From: an uncultured Eggerthellaceae bacterium
Lineage (GTDB): Bacteria; Actinomycetota; Coriobacteriia; Coriobacteriales; Eggerthellaceae
NCBI GenBank assembly: GCA_958454405.1
Contig: CAUEBO010000039.1
Location: 1-26,293, forward strand
Direction of reading: 5' to 3'
DNA length: 26,293 nucleotides
The notes below the pieces were generated by a model. It saw only the letters and a list, made by a program, of their open reading frames with translations, did no database searches and was not told the DNA's origin. Positions 15,031 through 22,268 of the stretch are shown here, piece by piece. Position numbers and translations under genes: made by a program. Position 1 is the stretch's first letter, and each line of letters starts with the position of its first letter.

Positions 15031-16551
15031 TCAGCCCCGGCCCGACAGCCCGCGCATCGTCCGCTCGCCCAAATCGATGAGCTCCTGGCGGCCGTGCGTG
15101 CCGGTTTTCGCGTAGATGCGCCGCAGATGGGTGTCCACGGTGCTTTTTGATATGAAGAACTCGGCCGCGATGCGCTCGCCCGTGCGGCCCTTGAGCGCCA
15201 GCGGCAGGATCTCCGCCTCGCGCTTCGACAGGCCGTGCTCCTCGGCGATGAGGCGGCATGCGTCGTCGAAGCGGTCGGCCTCGCGCACGATGACCGACAG
15301 CGCCCGGAAATCGCGCTCGGTGAACAGGAAGAGGTAGGCGAACAGCGCGGCCAGGCCCGCGAAGGCGGCCACGGCATAGGGCACTTGGCCGGCCGGCTCC
15401 AAAGGCTCGATGCAGTTGCCCAGCACGATGCCGGCCATCTCCCCCGCGTACAGCGCGGCGAACCCGACGGCGAAGACGATCGCGGCGTCTTGGGCCGTGA
15501 TCTTCGACATCACCAGGAACAGCGACACGAGCACGCAGGAGAGCCCCAGGTAGCCCGCGAGCACGATGGCCTCGCCGGGCACGCCGAACGATCCGAGCAC
15601 CGGCACGAACAGAAAGCCCGCCATCATCACGAGCACGGCAAGGCGGTACACGCTGTCCAGCGGGCCCTCGTCGGCGACCCCGGGCGCCTCCGCGCCGGCC
15701 CCGTCGTCGAAGACGCCGGGGGAAAGCAGCTGCAGCGCCGCCGCGCAGAACAGCACGAACAGCAGCAGGGTGGCCGCGAAGGCGGGCGTGGAGGCCATGC
15801 CGGGGTCGGAGCCGAACGTCTCCATGAAGCCCGCCGCGAGCCCGAAGAGGACGGTCCCGGCCATGATCTTCTTCGACAGGCGCGCGCCTTCCTCCCGCTG
15901 CTCTTTGGTGGCCAGCAGGTCGCCGAACGTGATCCCCGGGCGCGCGGCGCCCCCGCCCGCCCCGTCCGGCGCCGCATCCGACCCGGAATCGGCCCCGCCT
16001 GCCAGCAGGCCGCGCAGCGCGAAGGCGCTCCCGAGCGGCAGGAGCTTCAGGACGAAGGGGGCGTACGCCCACGGCACGACGGCGACGGCGAGGCATGCAG
16101 CGGCCGCAACGGCCGAGGCAGCGAACACCCCGCGCACGGAACGGCTTATCGGCTGGCCGCCGAGGGCGCGGCCCCACGCCGCCAGCATGAGGCCCGCAGG
16201 AACGCCGACCAGCGCGCTTTCCACGACGATGCCCTGCTCGCCCGGATCCCCGAGCGCCGGCACGAGCGACCCCACCACGAGCAGGCCCGCATAGCACCAC
16301 AGAAGCGGGCGCGCGAGCAGCGCGTCGCGGGCGCGCGGCGAGGCGGCGCGCAGCAGGACGAACGCGGCCGCCATGCACAGCAGCGTGCCGAAGAGGTCGG
16401 CCCGCTCGAACGCATAGGCCCCCTCGCCGAACGCCCGGTTCGCGCCGAGGTAGAACAGCGAGAACACGAACCCCTGGTTGCACGCGAACCCTGCGACGAT
16501 GCGCAGGGCGTCGGCAGGGGCGCTTCGTTCGGCAGACGGGCCGGGTCGCAC
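15031..16551 (-). CDS. Multi-pass membrane LuxR-type transcriptional regulator
   Basis: A 506-residue regulator: about twelve hydrophobic segments spread over residues 19-422, with a hydrophilic Gly/Asp-rich loop near 190-230, then a cytoplasmic LuxR/FixJ helix-turn-helix at about 441-495 (LSKREAEILPLALKGRTGER, then the recognition helix SKSTVDTHLRRIYAK). This architecture is a hallmark of Eggerthella and relatives, where many copies sit beside metabolic operons and respond to their substrates. Here the UbiD-UbiX genes follow on the same strand 258 bases downstream, so a role in controlling them is likely. The start is a GTG at 16551 with AAGGAGG six bases upstream; the reading frame stays open further upstream but without a ribosome binding site. 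Ligand unknown. Confidence 0.9.
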   Translation of the reverse strand: MRPGPSAERSAPADALRIVAGFACNQGFVFSLFYLGANRAFGEGAYAFERADLFGTLLCMAAAFVLLRAASPRARDALLARPLLWCYAGLLVVGSLVPALGDPGEQGIVVESALVGVPAGLMLAAWGRALGGQPISRSVRGVFAASAVAAAACLAVAVVPWAYAPFVLKLLPLGSAFALRGLLAGGADSGSDAAPDGAGGGAARPGITFGDLLATKEQREEGARLSKKIMAGTVLFGLAAGFMETFGSDPGMASTPAFAATLLLFVLFCAAALQLLSPGVFDDGAGAEAPGVADEGPLDSVYRLAVLVMMAGFLFVPVLGSFGVPGEAIVLAGYLGLSCVLVSLFLVMSKITAQDAAIVFAVGFAALYAGEMAGIVLGNCIEPLEPAGQVPYAVAAFAGLAALFAYLFLFTERDFRALSVIVREADRFDDACRLIAEEHGLSKREAEILPLALKGRTGERIAAEFFISKSTVDTHLRRIYAKTGTHGRQELIDLGERTMRGLSGRG

Positions 16552-16613
16552 GGGGTTCCTCCTTCGTCGGGGTCTCGAGCCGGCCGCTAGGAAACCGCGG
16601 CCGTCGACCGTCC

Positions 16614-16639
16614 ATGATAGCAGAGCCCTCGCAAGGCTC
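16614..16639 (-). promoter_or_regulatory. Extended -10 promoter with dyad, LuxR-type regulator gene
   Basis: On the minus strand TGCTATCAT is a TGn-extended -10 (TATCAT at 16614-16619). Directly upstream lies GAGCC-N7-GGCTC (16623-16639), a dyad covering the spacer region and a candidate operator. The leader would be about 55 bases. Confidence 0.45.
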
Positions 16640-16668
16640 CGCGCGGGCCGGACGTTCTCCCCCATATG

Positions 16669-16706
16669 CGCAACCGCCCGCGGCATGCTTGCCGCGGGCG
16701 GTTGCG
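16669..16706 (-). terminator. Perfect 17-bp hairpin after tatA
   Basis: CGCAACCGCCCGCGGCA (16669-16685) pairs perfectly with 16690-16706 around a TGCT loop. It lies 58 bases after the tatA stop and before the promoter of the next gene on the same strand, so it is best read as the tatA terminator. On the minus strand it is followed by CATATGGGGG, not by a T-run. Confidence 0.65.
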
Positions 16707-16763
16707 GGGCGCAGGGAGGGAGGGGATGCGCCGCTTGGAAAGAGAGTTGTCGGAATACCGGGA

Positions 16764-17027
16764 CTAGGCGGTCTGGCTCGCCTTCGACGAGGCCTTCTTG
16801 GCGACGACCTTCTTGGGAGCAGGCTCGGCGGCCTCCTCCTCTTCTTCGTCTTCCACGGCGAGGTCGGCGTTCTCCAGCTTGTCGTCGCCGCCCAGGCCTT
16901 CGCGCAGGCTCTTCACGGTCTTGCCGAGCGAGGCGCCGAGCTTCGGCAGGTTCTTCGGGCCGAAGATGAGCAGGGCGACGGCGAGGATGATGAGAAGTTC
17001 GGGCATGCCCATGCCGAGTATTTTCAT
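16764..17027 (-). CDS. tatA: Twin-arginine translocase subunit TatA
   Basis: Pore-forming component of the Tat pathway, which exports folded cofactor-containing proteins; in these anaerobes that includes many molybdopterin reductases. The 87-residue protein has the expected short N-terminus with MPEL, one hydrophobic helix (9-22), the FGP hinge (22-24), the amphipathic helix KNLPKLGASLGKTVKSLREGL split over residues 25-45, then an acidic stretch (DEEEEEAAE, 60-68) and an unusual Lys/Ala/Ser tail. Start at 17027 with GGAGG eight bases upstream. It stands alone, with no tatC or tatB adjacent. Name certain; TatA versus TatB is settled by the length and the LGKTVKSLREG helix. Confidence 0.92.
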   Translation of the reverse strand: MKILGMGMPELLIILAVALLIFGPKNLPKLGASLGKTVKSLREGLGGDDKLENADLAVEDEEEEEAAEPAPKKVVAKKASSKASQTA

Positions 17028-17204
17028 TGCAAGCGCCTCCTTGAGCGTTCAAGCGGGCGGCCGTCTGCGCCGCGCGCTTTATGTACGATGGGAACAGTAT
17101 GCCCGCCCGGCGCCGCCGCGCCTATCGTGCAGACGCATGATTTTGCAGGATCCGGGCACGGGCGCTGCGTCATGCAAACGGAGTATGCGCTGCATCGTAC
17201 CTGT

Positions 17205-18608
17205 TCAAAGCTCTTCTGCCATGATCCTGCCCGCCAGAGCGCCCATCACGCTCGCCATCATGAGCCCGCGCGTCCACCCGCTCGAATCGCCCAAGCAGCG
17301 CAATCCGCTGACGCTCGTCCGGAAACGGGCGTCCATGTCCACGCGGTTGCTGTAGAACTTGAGCTCGGGCGAGTACAGCAGCGTTTCGCGCGCGGCGAAG
17401 CCCGGCACCACCTCGTCCACCGCGAGCATGAAGTTGACGATGTTCGTCATGGCGCGGTAGGGCATGGCGGCCGTGATGTCGCCGGCCACCGCATCGGCAA
17501 GGGTGGGGGCCACGTTCGACTGGCGCAGCTCCTTGTCCCATGTGCGCTTGCCGTCCAGGATGTCGCCGAAGCGCTGGACGAGGATGCCTCCGTCGCCCAG
17601 CATGTTCGTGAGCTCCCCCACTTTCTGGGCGTAGGCTATGGGCTGATCGAACGGGACCGAGAAGTTCTGCGAGCACAGCACGGCAAGGTTGGTGTTCGGG
17701 GACTTGCGCTCCTTGTACGAGTGGCCGTTGACCACGGCGAGCCCGCCGTCGTAGTTCTCCTGGCTCACGAACCCGCCCGGATTCTGGCAGAACGTGCGCA
17801 CTTTGTTCTTGAACGGGAGCGGGTAGCCGACGAGCTTGCCTTCGTACAGCACGTCGTTGACCGTTTCCATGACCTCGTTGCGCACCTCCACGCGCACGCC
17901 GATGTCCACCGGGCCGGCACGGTGCGCTATGCCGTGCTCGCGGCACATGCGGTCGAGCCAATCGGCCCCGCGCCGGCCCGTGGCCACCACCGTCTGGCGC
18001 GCGCGTATCTCGCAGGGCCCGTCGGGCCCGTCGACCGCAACGCCCATGCAGGCGTCGCCTTCGGTGAGCACCTGGGTGCACGAGGTGCGGAACCGCATGT
18101 CCACTCCGGCGTCCAGGAGGTGCCGCTCGATGCGGGCGTACAGCTCGCGCGCCCGCTCGGTGCCGAGATGGCGCAGCGGGCAGTCCACGAGCTTGAGGCC
18201 CGCCCTGATGGCACGGCGGCGGATCTCGTCGACCTCGGGGCGCTTCTCGGCGCCTTCGACGCGTCCGTCCGCTCCGAAGGCGAGGTAGATGCCGTCCACT
18301 TCCGCGATGGCCTTCTGAGCCTCGTCGCGCCCGATGAGCTCCGGCAGATCCCCGCCGACGTCCGCCGAAAGCGACAGCTTGCCGTCCGAGAACGCGCCCG
18401 CCCCCGAGAACCCCGTCGTGATGCGGCACGGATCGCAGCCCCGGCACGGCCCCCCGCCCTGCTTCGGGCACGAGCGGCTCTCGACGGGCAGCCCCTTGTC
18501 GACCATGACGATGCGGCCCTCGAAGCCGCCGTCAAGCAGCGCGAGCGCGCAGAATATGCCCGCCGGGCCCGTTCCCACTATCGCGACGTCGGCTTCAACA
18601 TGATCCAC
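17205..18608 (-). CDS. FAD-dependent oxidoreductase, COG2509-like
   Basis: A 467-residue flavoprotein of the uncharacterised FAD-dependent dehydrogenase group. The N-terminus has the dinucleotide-binding VAIVGTGPAGIFCALAL (8-24), then a four-cysteine cluster C47, C55, C58, C61 (CPKQGGGPCRGCDPC), the conserved GFSGAGAFSDGKLSL (67-81), a second FAD segment VVATGRRGADWL, and the C-terminal FAD-contact block LGDSSGWTRGLMMASVMGAL. The cysteine cluster could bind a metal or iron-sulfur centre, which I cannot verify. Physiological substrate unknown. The GTG start at 18608 has AAAGGAAGG six bases upstream. A short leaderless ORF overlaps its 5' end in another frame. An alternative in-frame start would have to lie in the low-complexity upstream frame and is unlikely. 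Confidence 0.88.
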   Translation of the reverse strand: MDHVEADVAIVGTGPAGIFCALALLDGGFEGRIVMVDKGLPVESRSCPKQGGGPCRGCDPCRITTGFSGAGAFSDGKLSLSADVGGDLPELIGRDEAQKAIAEVDGIYLAFGADGRVEGAEKRPEVDEIRRRAIRAGLKLVDCPLRHLGTERARELYARIERHLLDAGVDMRFRTSCTQVLTEGDACMGVAVDGPDGPCEIRARQTVVATGRRGADWLDRMCREHGIAHRAGPVDIGVRVEVRNEVMETVNDVLYEGKLVGYPLPFKNKVRTFCQNPGGFVSQENYDGGLAVVNGHSYKERKSPNTNLAVLCSQNFSVPFDQPIAYAQKVGELTNMLGDGGILVQRFGDILDGKRTWDKELRQSNVAPTLADAVAGDITAAMPYRAMTNIVNFMLAVDEVVPGFAARETLLYSPELKFYSNRVDMDARFRTSVSGLRCLGDSSGWTRGLMMASVMGALAGRIMAEEL

Positions 18609-18664
18609 GAAGGCCTTCCTTTCCCGATCGCCCGGCCGTCCGCCTGATGCCGGGCCCGTTCCAC
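18578..18664 (-). CDS. Possible leaderless upstream ORF (28 residues)
   Basis: GTG at 18664 begins six bases after a TACAAT -10 (18671-18676 on the minus strand), the same geometry as the leaderless genes elsewhere here. It encodes 28 residues (MERARHQADG... ending LKPTSR) and stops at 18578, 31 bases inside the FAD oxidoreductase gene, in a different frame. It spans that gene's ribosome binding site and start, so its translation could couple to or hinder the main gene. The evidence is position only; the peptide has no recognisable family. Confidence 0.35.
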   Translation of the reverse strand: MERARHQADGRAIGKGRPSWIMLKPTSR

Positions 18665-18670
18665 GGCTCC

Positions 18671-18676
18671 ATTGTA
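18671..18676 (-). promoter_or_regulatory. -10 element upstream of the FAD oxidoreductase
   Basis: Minus strand GGGTACAATGG. The expected transcription start is at about 18664, 56 bases before the FAD gene start. The 11 bases are identical to the promoter of the DUF4013-like gene. Confidence 0.5.
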
Positions 18677-18794
18677 CCCTTGCGCACGCGCCGGGCCCCG
18701 AACCGTGAAGAACTTCTGAAGAGGCTTTGTGCATACGGAGAATGCCCTGTGGCGGTTCGACGCAGTCGACACGGCATCCGCGGAGGCGCGCGCC

Positions 18795-18807
18795 GGTTTG
18801 CTACCAT
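18795..18807 (+). promoter_or_regulatory. Extended -10 promoter of the C39-like secreted protein gene
   Basis: GGTTTGCTACCAT holds a TGn-extended -10 (TACCAT, 18802-18807). Expected start near 18814, leader about 58 bases with AGGAAGGA as ribosome binding site. Differs at one base from the UbiD promoter element. Confidence 0.45.
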
Positions 18808-18871
18808 ACGGTCCCACGGCCGTAACCGCACCCGAATCCAACCTGACGCGGCCGAGGAAGGATGCTGCTCC

Positions 18872-19618
18872 ATGGCATCGAGATCGACCTTGACGGCCGC
18901 CTCCTTCGCGGCGGCCCTGGCAGTGCTCCTGTTCTGCTGCGCGCCTTCGGGCAGCGCCTTCGCCTCCCAAGGCCCGGACGGCCTTTCGCCCGCATCCCCG
19001 TCGCACCGGCCGGACGGCGTGCAGGACTCCTCCCCGGCCGCAGGGCTGGCGGCCTCGGCCGGCGCAGGAGCGCTCTCGTCGGCGCTCGCGGCGGCGGCCT
19101 CCAACGCCGACGCGGCCGAGCAGCGCGCCTTCGAGCTCGTCCGGCAGGAGGCGGCGAAGCGCGACAAGCGCCTCGACTACGACCCCGCGCTCATCGAAGC
19201 CGTGGGCAGCCAGACCGCCGACGGCCACTGGGGCTGCTGCCCGGGTTATTCCTGCGCCTACGGCGACGCCATCCTGACCGGCCGAGCCGTCGACCACAGC
19301 GCCTACACCTGCCGCTGCTGCACCTGGCCCGGCTGGGGCGGCGGCGATTCCTCCTTCCGCTCGCTCGGATCGAACGACGCGCTCCTGAACGAGGCCTACG
19401 ACGAGATAGCGGCCGGACGCCCCACCGTCATCCACGTCGCGGGCCCCTCGGGCGAGCACTGGATCTGCCTCATGGGGTACCGCGGCGTCGACGACGCGGG
19501 CAGCCTCTCCCTGGACAACTTCTACGCGCTCGATCCCGTCACGGGGTCCGAGATCGTCGCCTCCGACGGGTACGCCCTGTACGGAGATTTCTGCGAGCAC
19601 GTGAGCGACCTGCGCTGA
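18872..19618 (+). CDS. Secreted cysteine-rich C39-like peptidase family protein
   Basis: A 248-residue exported protein. Residues 1-32 are a signal peptide (basic start, hydrophobic core AAALAVLLFCCA, cleavage near SAFA-S). A long Ala/Ser-rich spacer follows to about residue 100. The C-terminal domain resembles papain-like C39 peptidases: a candidate nucleophile C128 in PGYSCAYGDAIL, the histidine H196 in SGEHWICLMGY, and the aspartate D221 in NFYALDPVTG. Seven other cysteines in the mature chain (122, 123, 147, 149, 150, 199, 241) could form disulfides or bind metal. Start at 18872 with AGGAAGGA upstream; the open frame extends further back but includes the promoter. Substrate unknown; the peptidase call rests on motif order only, so moderate confidence. 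Confidence 0.65.
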   Translation: MASRSTLTAASFAAALAVLLFCCAPSGSAFASQGPDGLSPASPSHRPDGVQDSSPAAGLAASAGAGALSSALAAAASNADAAEQRAFELVRQEAAKRDKRLDYDPALIEAVGSQTADGHWGCCPGYSCAYGDAILTGRAVDHSAYTCRCCTWPGWGGGDSSFRSLGSNDALLNEAYDEIAAGRPTVIHVAGPSGEHWICLMGYRGVDDAGSLSLDNFYALDPVTGSEIVASDGYALYGDFCEHVSDLR

Positions 19619-19665
19619 CGTGGACGGCTCCGCAGCGGGCGCCGAGGAGCCTTGGCGGCCGTCCC

Positions 19666-20610
19666 TCAGAACAAGCGCAGCTGGGATGGGGGCAGCTTCG
19701 GCATCGCGCGGTCGCACACCATGTCGCCGGGGCGCAGCCCGTCGCACAGCATCGGCGCGGCGGGATCGTAGCGACGCCTGCGCCAGGGCGTCCCTTGGAG
19801 CGGCGCGCCGGGATTCGCATAGCAGTACGCGCAGCCGTGCGCGCACGTGTCATAGGACCCCACGTCCACGCTCGGCGCGCAGCGGCAGGCGCCCCGCCCG
19901 TCCGCGCCGCGAGGCGCGCCGGCATCGACTCCCGCCACGCGCGCGACGAGGCCCGCGTCGATGCAGCCCGAACGCGCGAGCCCGGCGTCGTCGAGCGCCT
20001 CGTCCCCGCACCCGCCCACCGCGATGCCGCGCGCGGCGCCCAGCTCGGCGAGCCTAAGGGCGAGCGGGCCCTTCTGCTTGGCAGGCACGTCCCCCAGGCC
20101 GAGCGCGGCCATGCGCCGCGCGATCTTCGGATAAACATCAAGGAAGCTCAGACGGCAGGCGGCCGTGCAGCCCTGCAGGCGGTCGGCGATGGCCTCGAAG
20201 CAATGCAGATGGTGCTCGATGGTGTAGCGCCCGCCCACGAGGATGGGGCTGTAGCGCCACACGACGCGCTCGGGGCCGATGGCGCGGGAGAGCCCTTGGA
20301 ACGTCTCGATGAGCCGGGCCTTGCGCGGCAGCCCCGGCTCCACGTCGGCTCCGTAGGCATTGAGCGTGAACTGCACGAAGAACGGAGCGGGCGCTGCGCG
20401 CTTTAGCCTCTCGACGCCCGCCAGAAGCGGAGCGGGATCCTTCGTCCAGAAGGCGATGCAGTCGACCGATGCGCCGTCGAGCGGCACCCTGCTCACCTGG
20501 GAGCGGCTCACCGGGTTGCGGACGAGCGCGAACCCCTCGTCGAAGCGGTTGATGAGCCAGTCCAGGTAGTAGCGGGGTATGTCGGTGCGCCGCGAAGCGC
20601 TGACTATCAT
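19666..20610 (-). CDS. DUF1848 family protein with C-terminal radical-SAM-like cysteines
   Basis: A 314-residue protein of the DUF1848 family, function unknown. The family-defining start IVSASRRTDIPRYY (2-15) is clear, followed by VSRVPLDGASVDCIAFWTKDP (40-59, read in two parts) and WRYSPILVGGRYT (118-130). Near the C-terminus C242 and C244 precede C256-x3-C260-x2-C263 in DTCAHGCAYCYAN, the spacing used by radical SAM enzymes to hold a 4Fe-4S cluster, although here it is at the wrong end of the protein. The middle part could form a partial TIM barrel. Start at 20610 with GAAAGG upstream, and a good promoter 37 bases further on. Monocistronic to the eye. Confidence 0.88.
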   Translation of the reverse strand: MIVSASRRTDIPRYYLDWLINRFDEGFALVRNPVSRSQVSRVPLDGASVDCIAFWTKDPAPLLAGVERLKRAAPAPFFVQFTLNAYGADVEPGLPRKARLIETFQGLSRAIGPERVVWRYSPILVGGRYTIEHHLHCFEAIADRLQGCTAACRLSFLDVYPKIARRMAALGLGDVPAKQKGPLALRLAELGAARGIAVGGCGDEALDDAGLARSGCIDAGLVARVAGVDAGAPRGADGRGACRCAPSVDVGSYDTCAHGCAYCYANPGAPLQGTPWRRRRYDPAAPMLCDGLRPGDMVCDRAMPKLPPSQLRLF

Positions 20611-20646
20611 GGCAGGAACCTTTCGAAGCCGGAGCGTCTTGGAGCA

Positions 20647-20675
20647 AACATACCATACATTTGTTCGCTTTACAA
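20647..20675 (-). promoter_or_regulatory. Sigma-70-like promoter of the DUF1848 gene
   Basis: Minus strand TTGTAA (20670-20675), 17 bases, TATGTT (20647-20652). The region is strikingly AT-rich for this genome. The leader would be about 30 bases. Confidence 0.65.
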
Positions 20676-20711
20676 GCGGGATAGGATCCGGGGGCGAAGC
20701 GAACGGGTCGG

Positions 20712-21539
20712 CTACAGCTCCTCGATGACCTTGGCGGAAACGACGTTGCTCGGCGAGATGAGGATGGCGCCCACCGACCCTTCGTCGGGCGCGTCGACGT
20801 AGAACGTCCCGTCGCGGGTCTCGCCCATCACGAACAGCTCCTCGTCGAGCGTGGACAGCACGATGTCGACGCCCTCGACGTCCTCGACGAGCTTCTTGTC
20901 GGAGACGAGCACCACGATGAAGTCGACCTCGTGCTCGGCGAAATAGGCGATCTGCTTCTCGATCGCGCGCACGGGCGTGGGCTCGAGGACGCTGAACACG
21001 CCGAACCGGTGCTCCCCCTTCTTGAGGATGGTGCCGTCGGAGTACCGCTCGGGGTGAACCGTGTCGAGCGCGAACACCGTGGCGCCCTTCTCCTCGTAGC
21101 TCTCCTTCGCCTGGGCGACCGTGAGCGTTTTCTTGGAACCCTTCAGACTGCCCGCAGAGCCGCCCGCGCTTCCGGCGCCGCTGCCGGCGGACGAGGCGGC
21201 GCCTTGATCGGCAACGTCCGAACCGGAGGCGCCTGCGCCGTCGGAGGGCGGATCCGCCTCGCCGGAATCTGCGCCGGCCGAGGAGTCCTCGTCGTCGGAC
21301 CGGTCGGCGGAATCGGCCCCCGAGCGGCTCGCGGGCTTCACAGGATGCTCGACGCCGGCGTACACGATGGCCGTGTAGCCCTCCATGCTGCCGAACGTGT
21401 CGTCGATGTTGGAAGCCGCCACGTTCCAGGAATGGCCCGCGAACAGGTACCATCCGAAACCGCACAGGCTGAGCACGATGAGCCCGGCGAATACCGCCAA
21501 GGCCATTCTCTCCCGGGACTGAACAGACAACGTGGACAT
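20712..21539 (-). CDS. Membrane-anchored protein resembling a metal-site-less phosphoesterase
   Basis: A 275-residue protein: short cytoplasmic tail, one membrane helix (11-33), a Ser/Asp/Gly-rich linker (about 68-137), and a C-terminal domain. The domain pattern follows UshA/5'-nucleotidase-type metallophosphoesterases: YTAIVYAGV (55-63), a Rossmann-like TVFALDTVHPERYSDG (154-169), HRFGVFSV (177-184), then AEHEVDFIVVLVSDKKLVED (201-220) and VDIVLSTLDE (224-233). In active enzymes the last two blocks hold 'LSH' and 'GGHSH' metal ligands; here they read LVS and STLDE, so catalysis is unlikely. It may bind a ligand or a partner outside the cell. The ATG at 21539 follows a perfect TATAAT by nine bases, giving an almost leaderless mRNA. 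Fold assignment is inference. Confidence 0.6.
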   Translation of the reverse strand: MSTLSVQSRERMALAVFAGLIVLSLCGFGWYLFAGHSWNVAASNIDDTFGSMEGYTAIVYAGVEHPVKPASRSGADSADRSDDEDSSAGADSGEADPPSDGAGASGSDVADQGAASSAGSGAGSAGGSAGSLKGSKKTLTVAQAKESYEEKGATVFALDTVHPERYSDGTILKKGEHRFGVFSVLEPTPVRAIEKQIAYFAEHEVDFIVVLVSDKKLVEDVEGVDIVLSTLDEELFVMGETRDGTFYVDAPDEGSVGAILISPSNVVSAKVIEEL

Positions 21540-21548
21540 AATGCCGGT

Positions 21549-21554
21549 ATTATA
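21549..21554 (-). promoter_or_regulatory. -10 TATAAT of a near-leaderless promoter
   Basis: Minus strand GGGTATAAT is a perfect -10 nine bases before the ATG at 21539, leaving a predicted leader of only two or three bases. No -35 seen. Confidence 0.6.
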
Positions 21555-21695
21555 CCCGTGGCGCGCCAGACGACCCGGACAGCCCGGCAAGCGACAGAAT
21601 ATCGACAGGTTGGGCGCAGGGGCGTTCCCCGCGCGAAGGAGGCCGCCGCCTGGACGAGCCGACAGGCGGGATTTCCGCAGGCATCGGACGGCCGC

Positions 21696-22226
21696 TCACA
21701 CGAGCTTCTCGTAGGCGACGCGTTCGGGAGTGCCCCCTTCGGCATGGGCGATGTAGATGGTGCCGCAGTGCGCGAAGCCCGCCTTTTCCAACAGGCGGCG
21801 CATCGGGACGTTTCCCGGATGCGTGTCGATGCGGACGCTTTCCGCCCCCCGATCCCGCGACAGGTCCACGGCTCCTGCCAGCAAAAAGGACGCTCCTCCC
21901 CGGCCTTGGAAGCCGGCTCCCACCGCCACGCGGTGCACCACGGCGTAGCCGGGATCGTCCGAACGGCTTGCCGTGAGCCACGATCCGCCGTCGATCAGGT
22001 CGTAGTCGCGCTCCCCCGAGAAGCCGACCATGGCGGTCGCCACCACGCGACCGTCCTCCTCCACGACATAGGAATCGCCGCGCGCAACGTCGGCCTCGAT
22101 CGCCGCGCGATGGGGATACGGCCCCTGCCACTGGTCGATGCCGAGCGCGGCCAGCGCGCGGCGGCCGTCCTCGAGGATCTCCATGATGCGGTCTATCTCG
22201 CTCGCACGCGTTCTGCGAAGTTGCAC
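21696..22226 (-). CDS. GNAT family N-acetyltransferase
   Basis: A 176-residue acetyltransferase, transferring acetyl from acetyl-CoA to an unknown amine. The acetyl-CoA site is in VHRVAVGAGFQGRGGASFLL (97-116, Q107-G-R-G-G-A), followed by the C-terminal RIDTHPGNVPMRRLLEKAGF, where N and the LLEKxGF end are typical. It starts at a GTG (22226), with only a distant AGGAAG as ribosome binding site, 42 bases after the EamA-GNAT fusion gene, probably in one transcript. Its sequence is clearly related to the GNAT half of that fusion (shared WLT, VVE-DGR, PM-LLEK-G+--CG), so the two are paralogs arranged in tandem. Confidence 0.88.
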   Translation of the reverse strand: MQLRRTRASEIDRIMEILEDGRRALAALGIDQWQGPYPHRAAIEADVARGDSYVVEEDGRVVATAMVGFSGERDYDLIDGGSWLTASRSDDPGYAVVHRVAVGAGFQGRGGASFLLAGAVDLSRDRGAESVRIDTHPGNVPMRRLLEKAGFAHCGTIYIAHAEGGTPERVAYEKLV

Positions 22227-22268
22227 GGTTGCTCGCTTTCTTCCTGTGTTGCGGTTGCCCGATGCGCG

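Noticed and set aside
15031..17052. A 673-codon form of the LuxR-type regulator reaching over tatA
   Set aside because: The extension overlaps tatA, the 17-bp hairpin and the promoter, and its peptide is low complexity. The GTG at 16551 with AAGGAGG is much better.
17041..17052. TTGAGCGTTCAA palindrome before tatA
   Set aside because: It is short and imperfect, next to the ribosome binding site, and could arise by chance.
17094..17099. TACTGT as the tatA -10 element
   Set aside because: Several equal AT-containing hexamers lie in this stretch and none has a matching -35; I could not choose.
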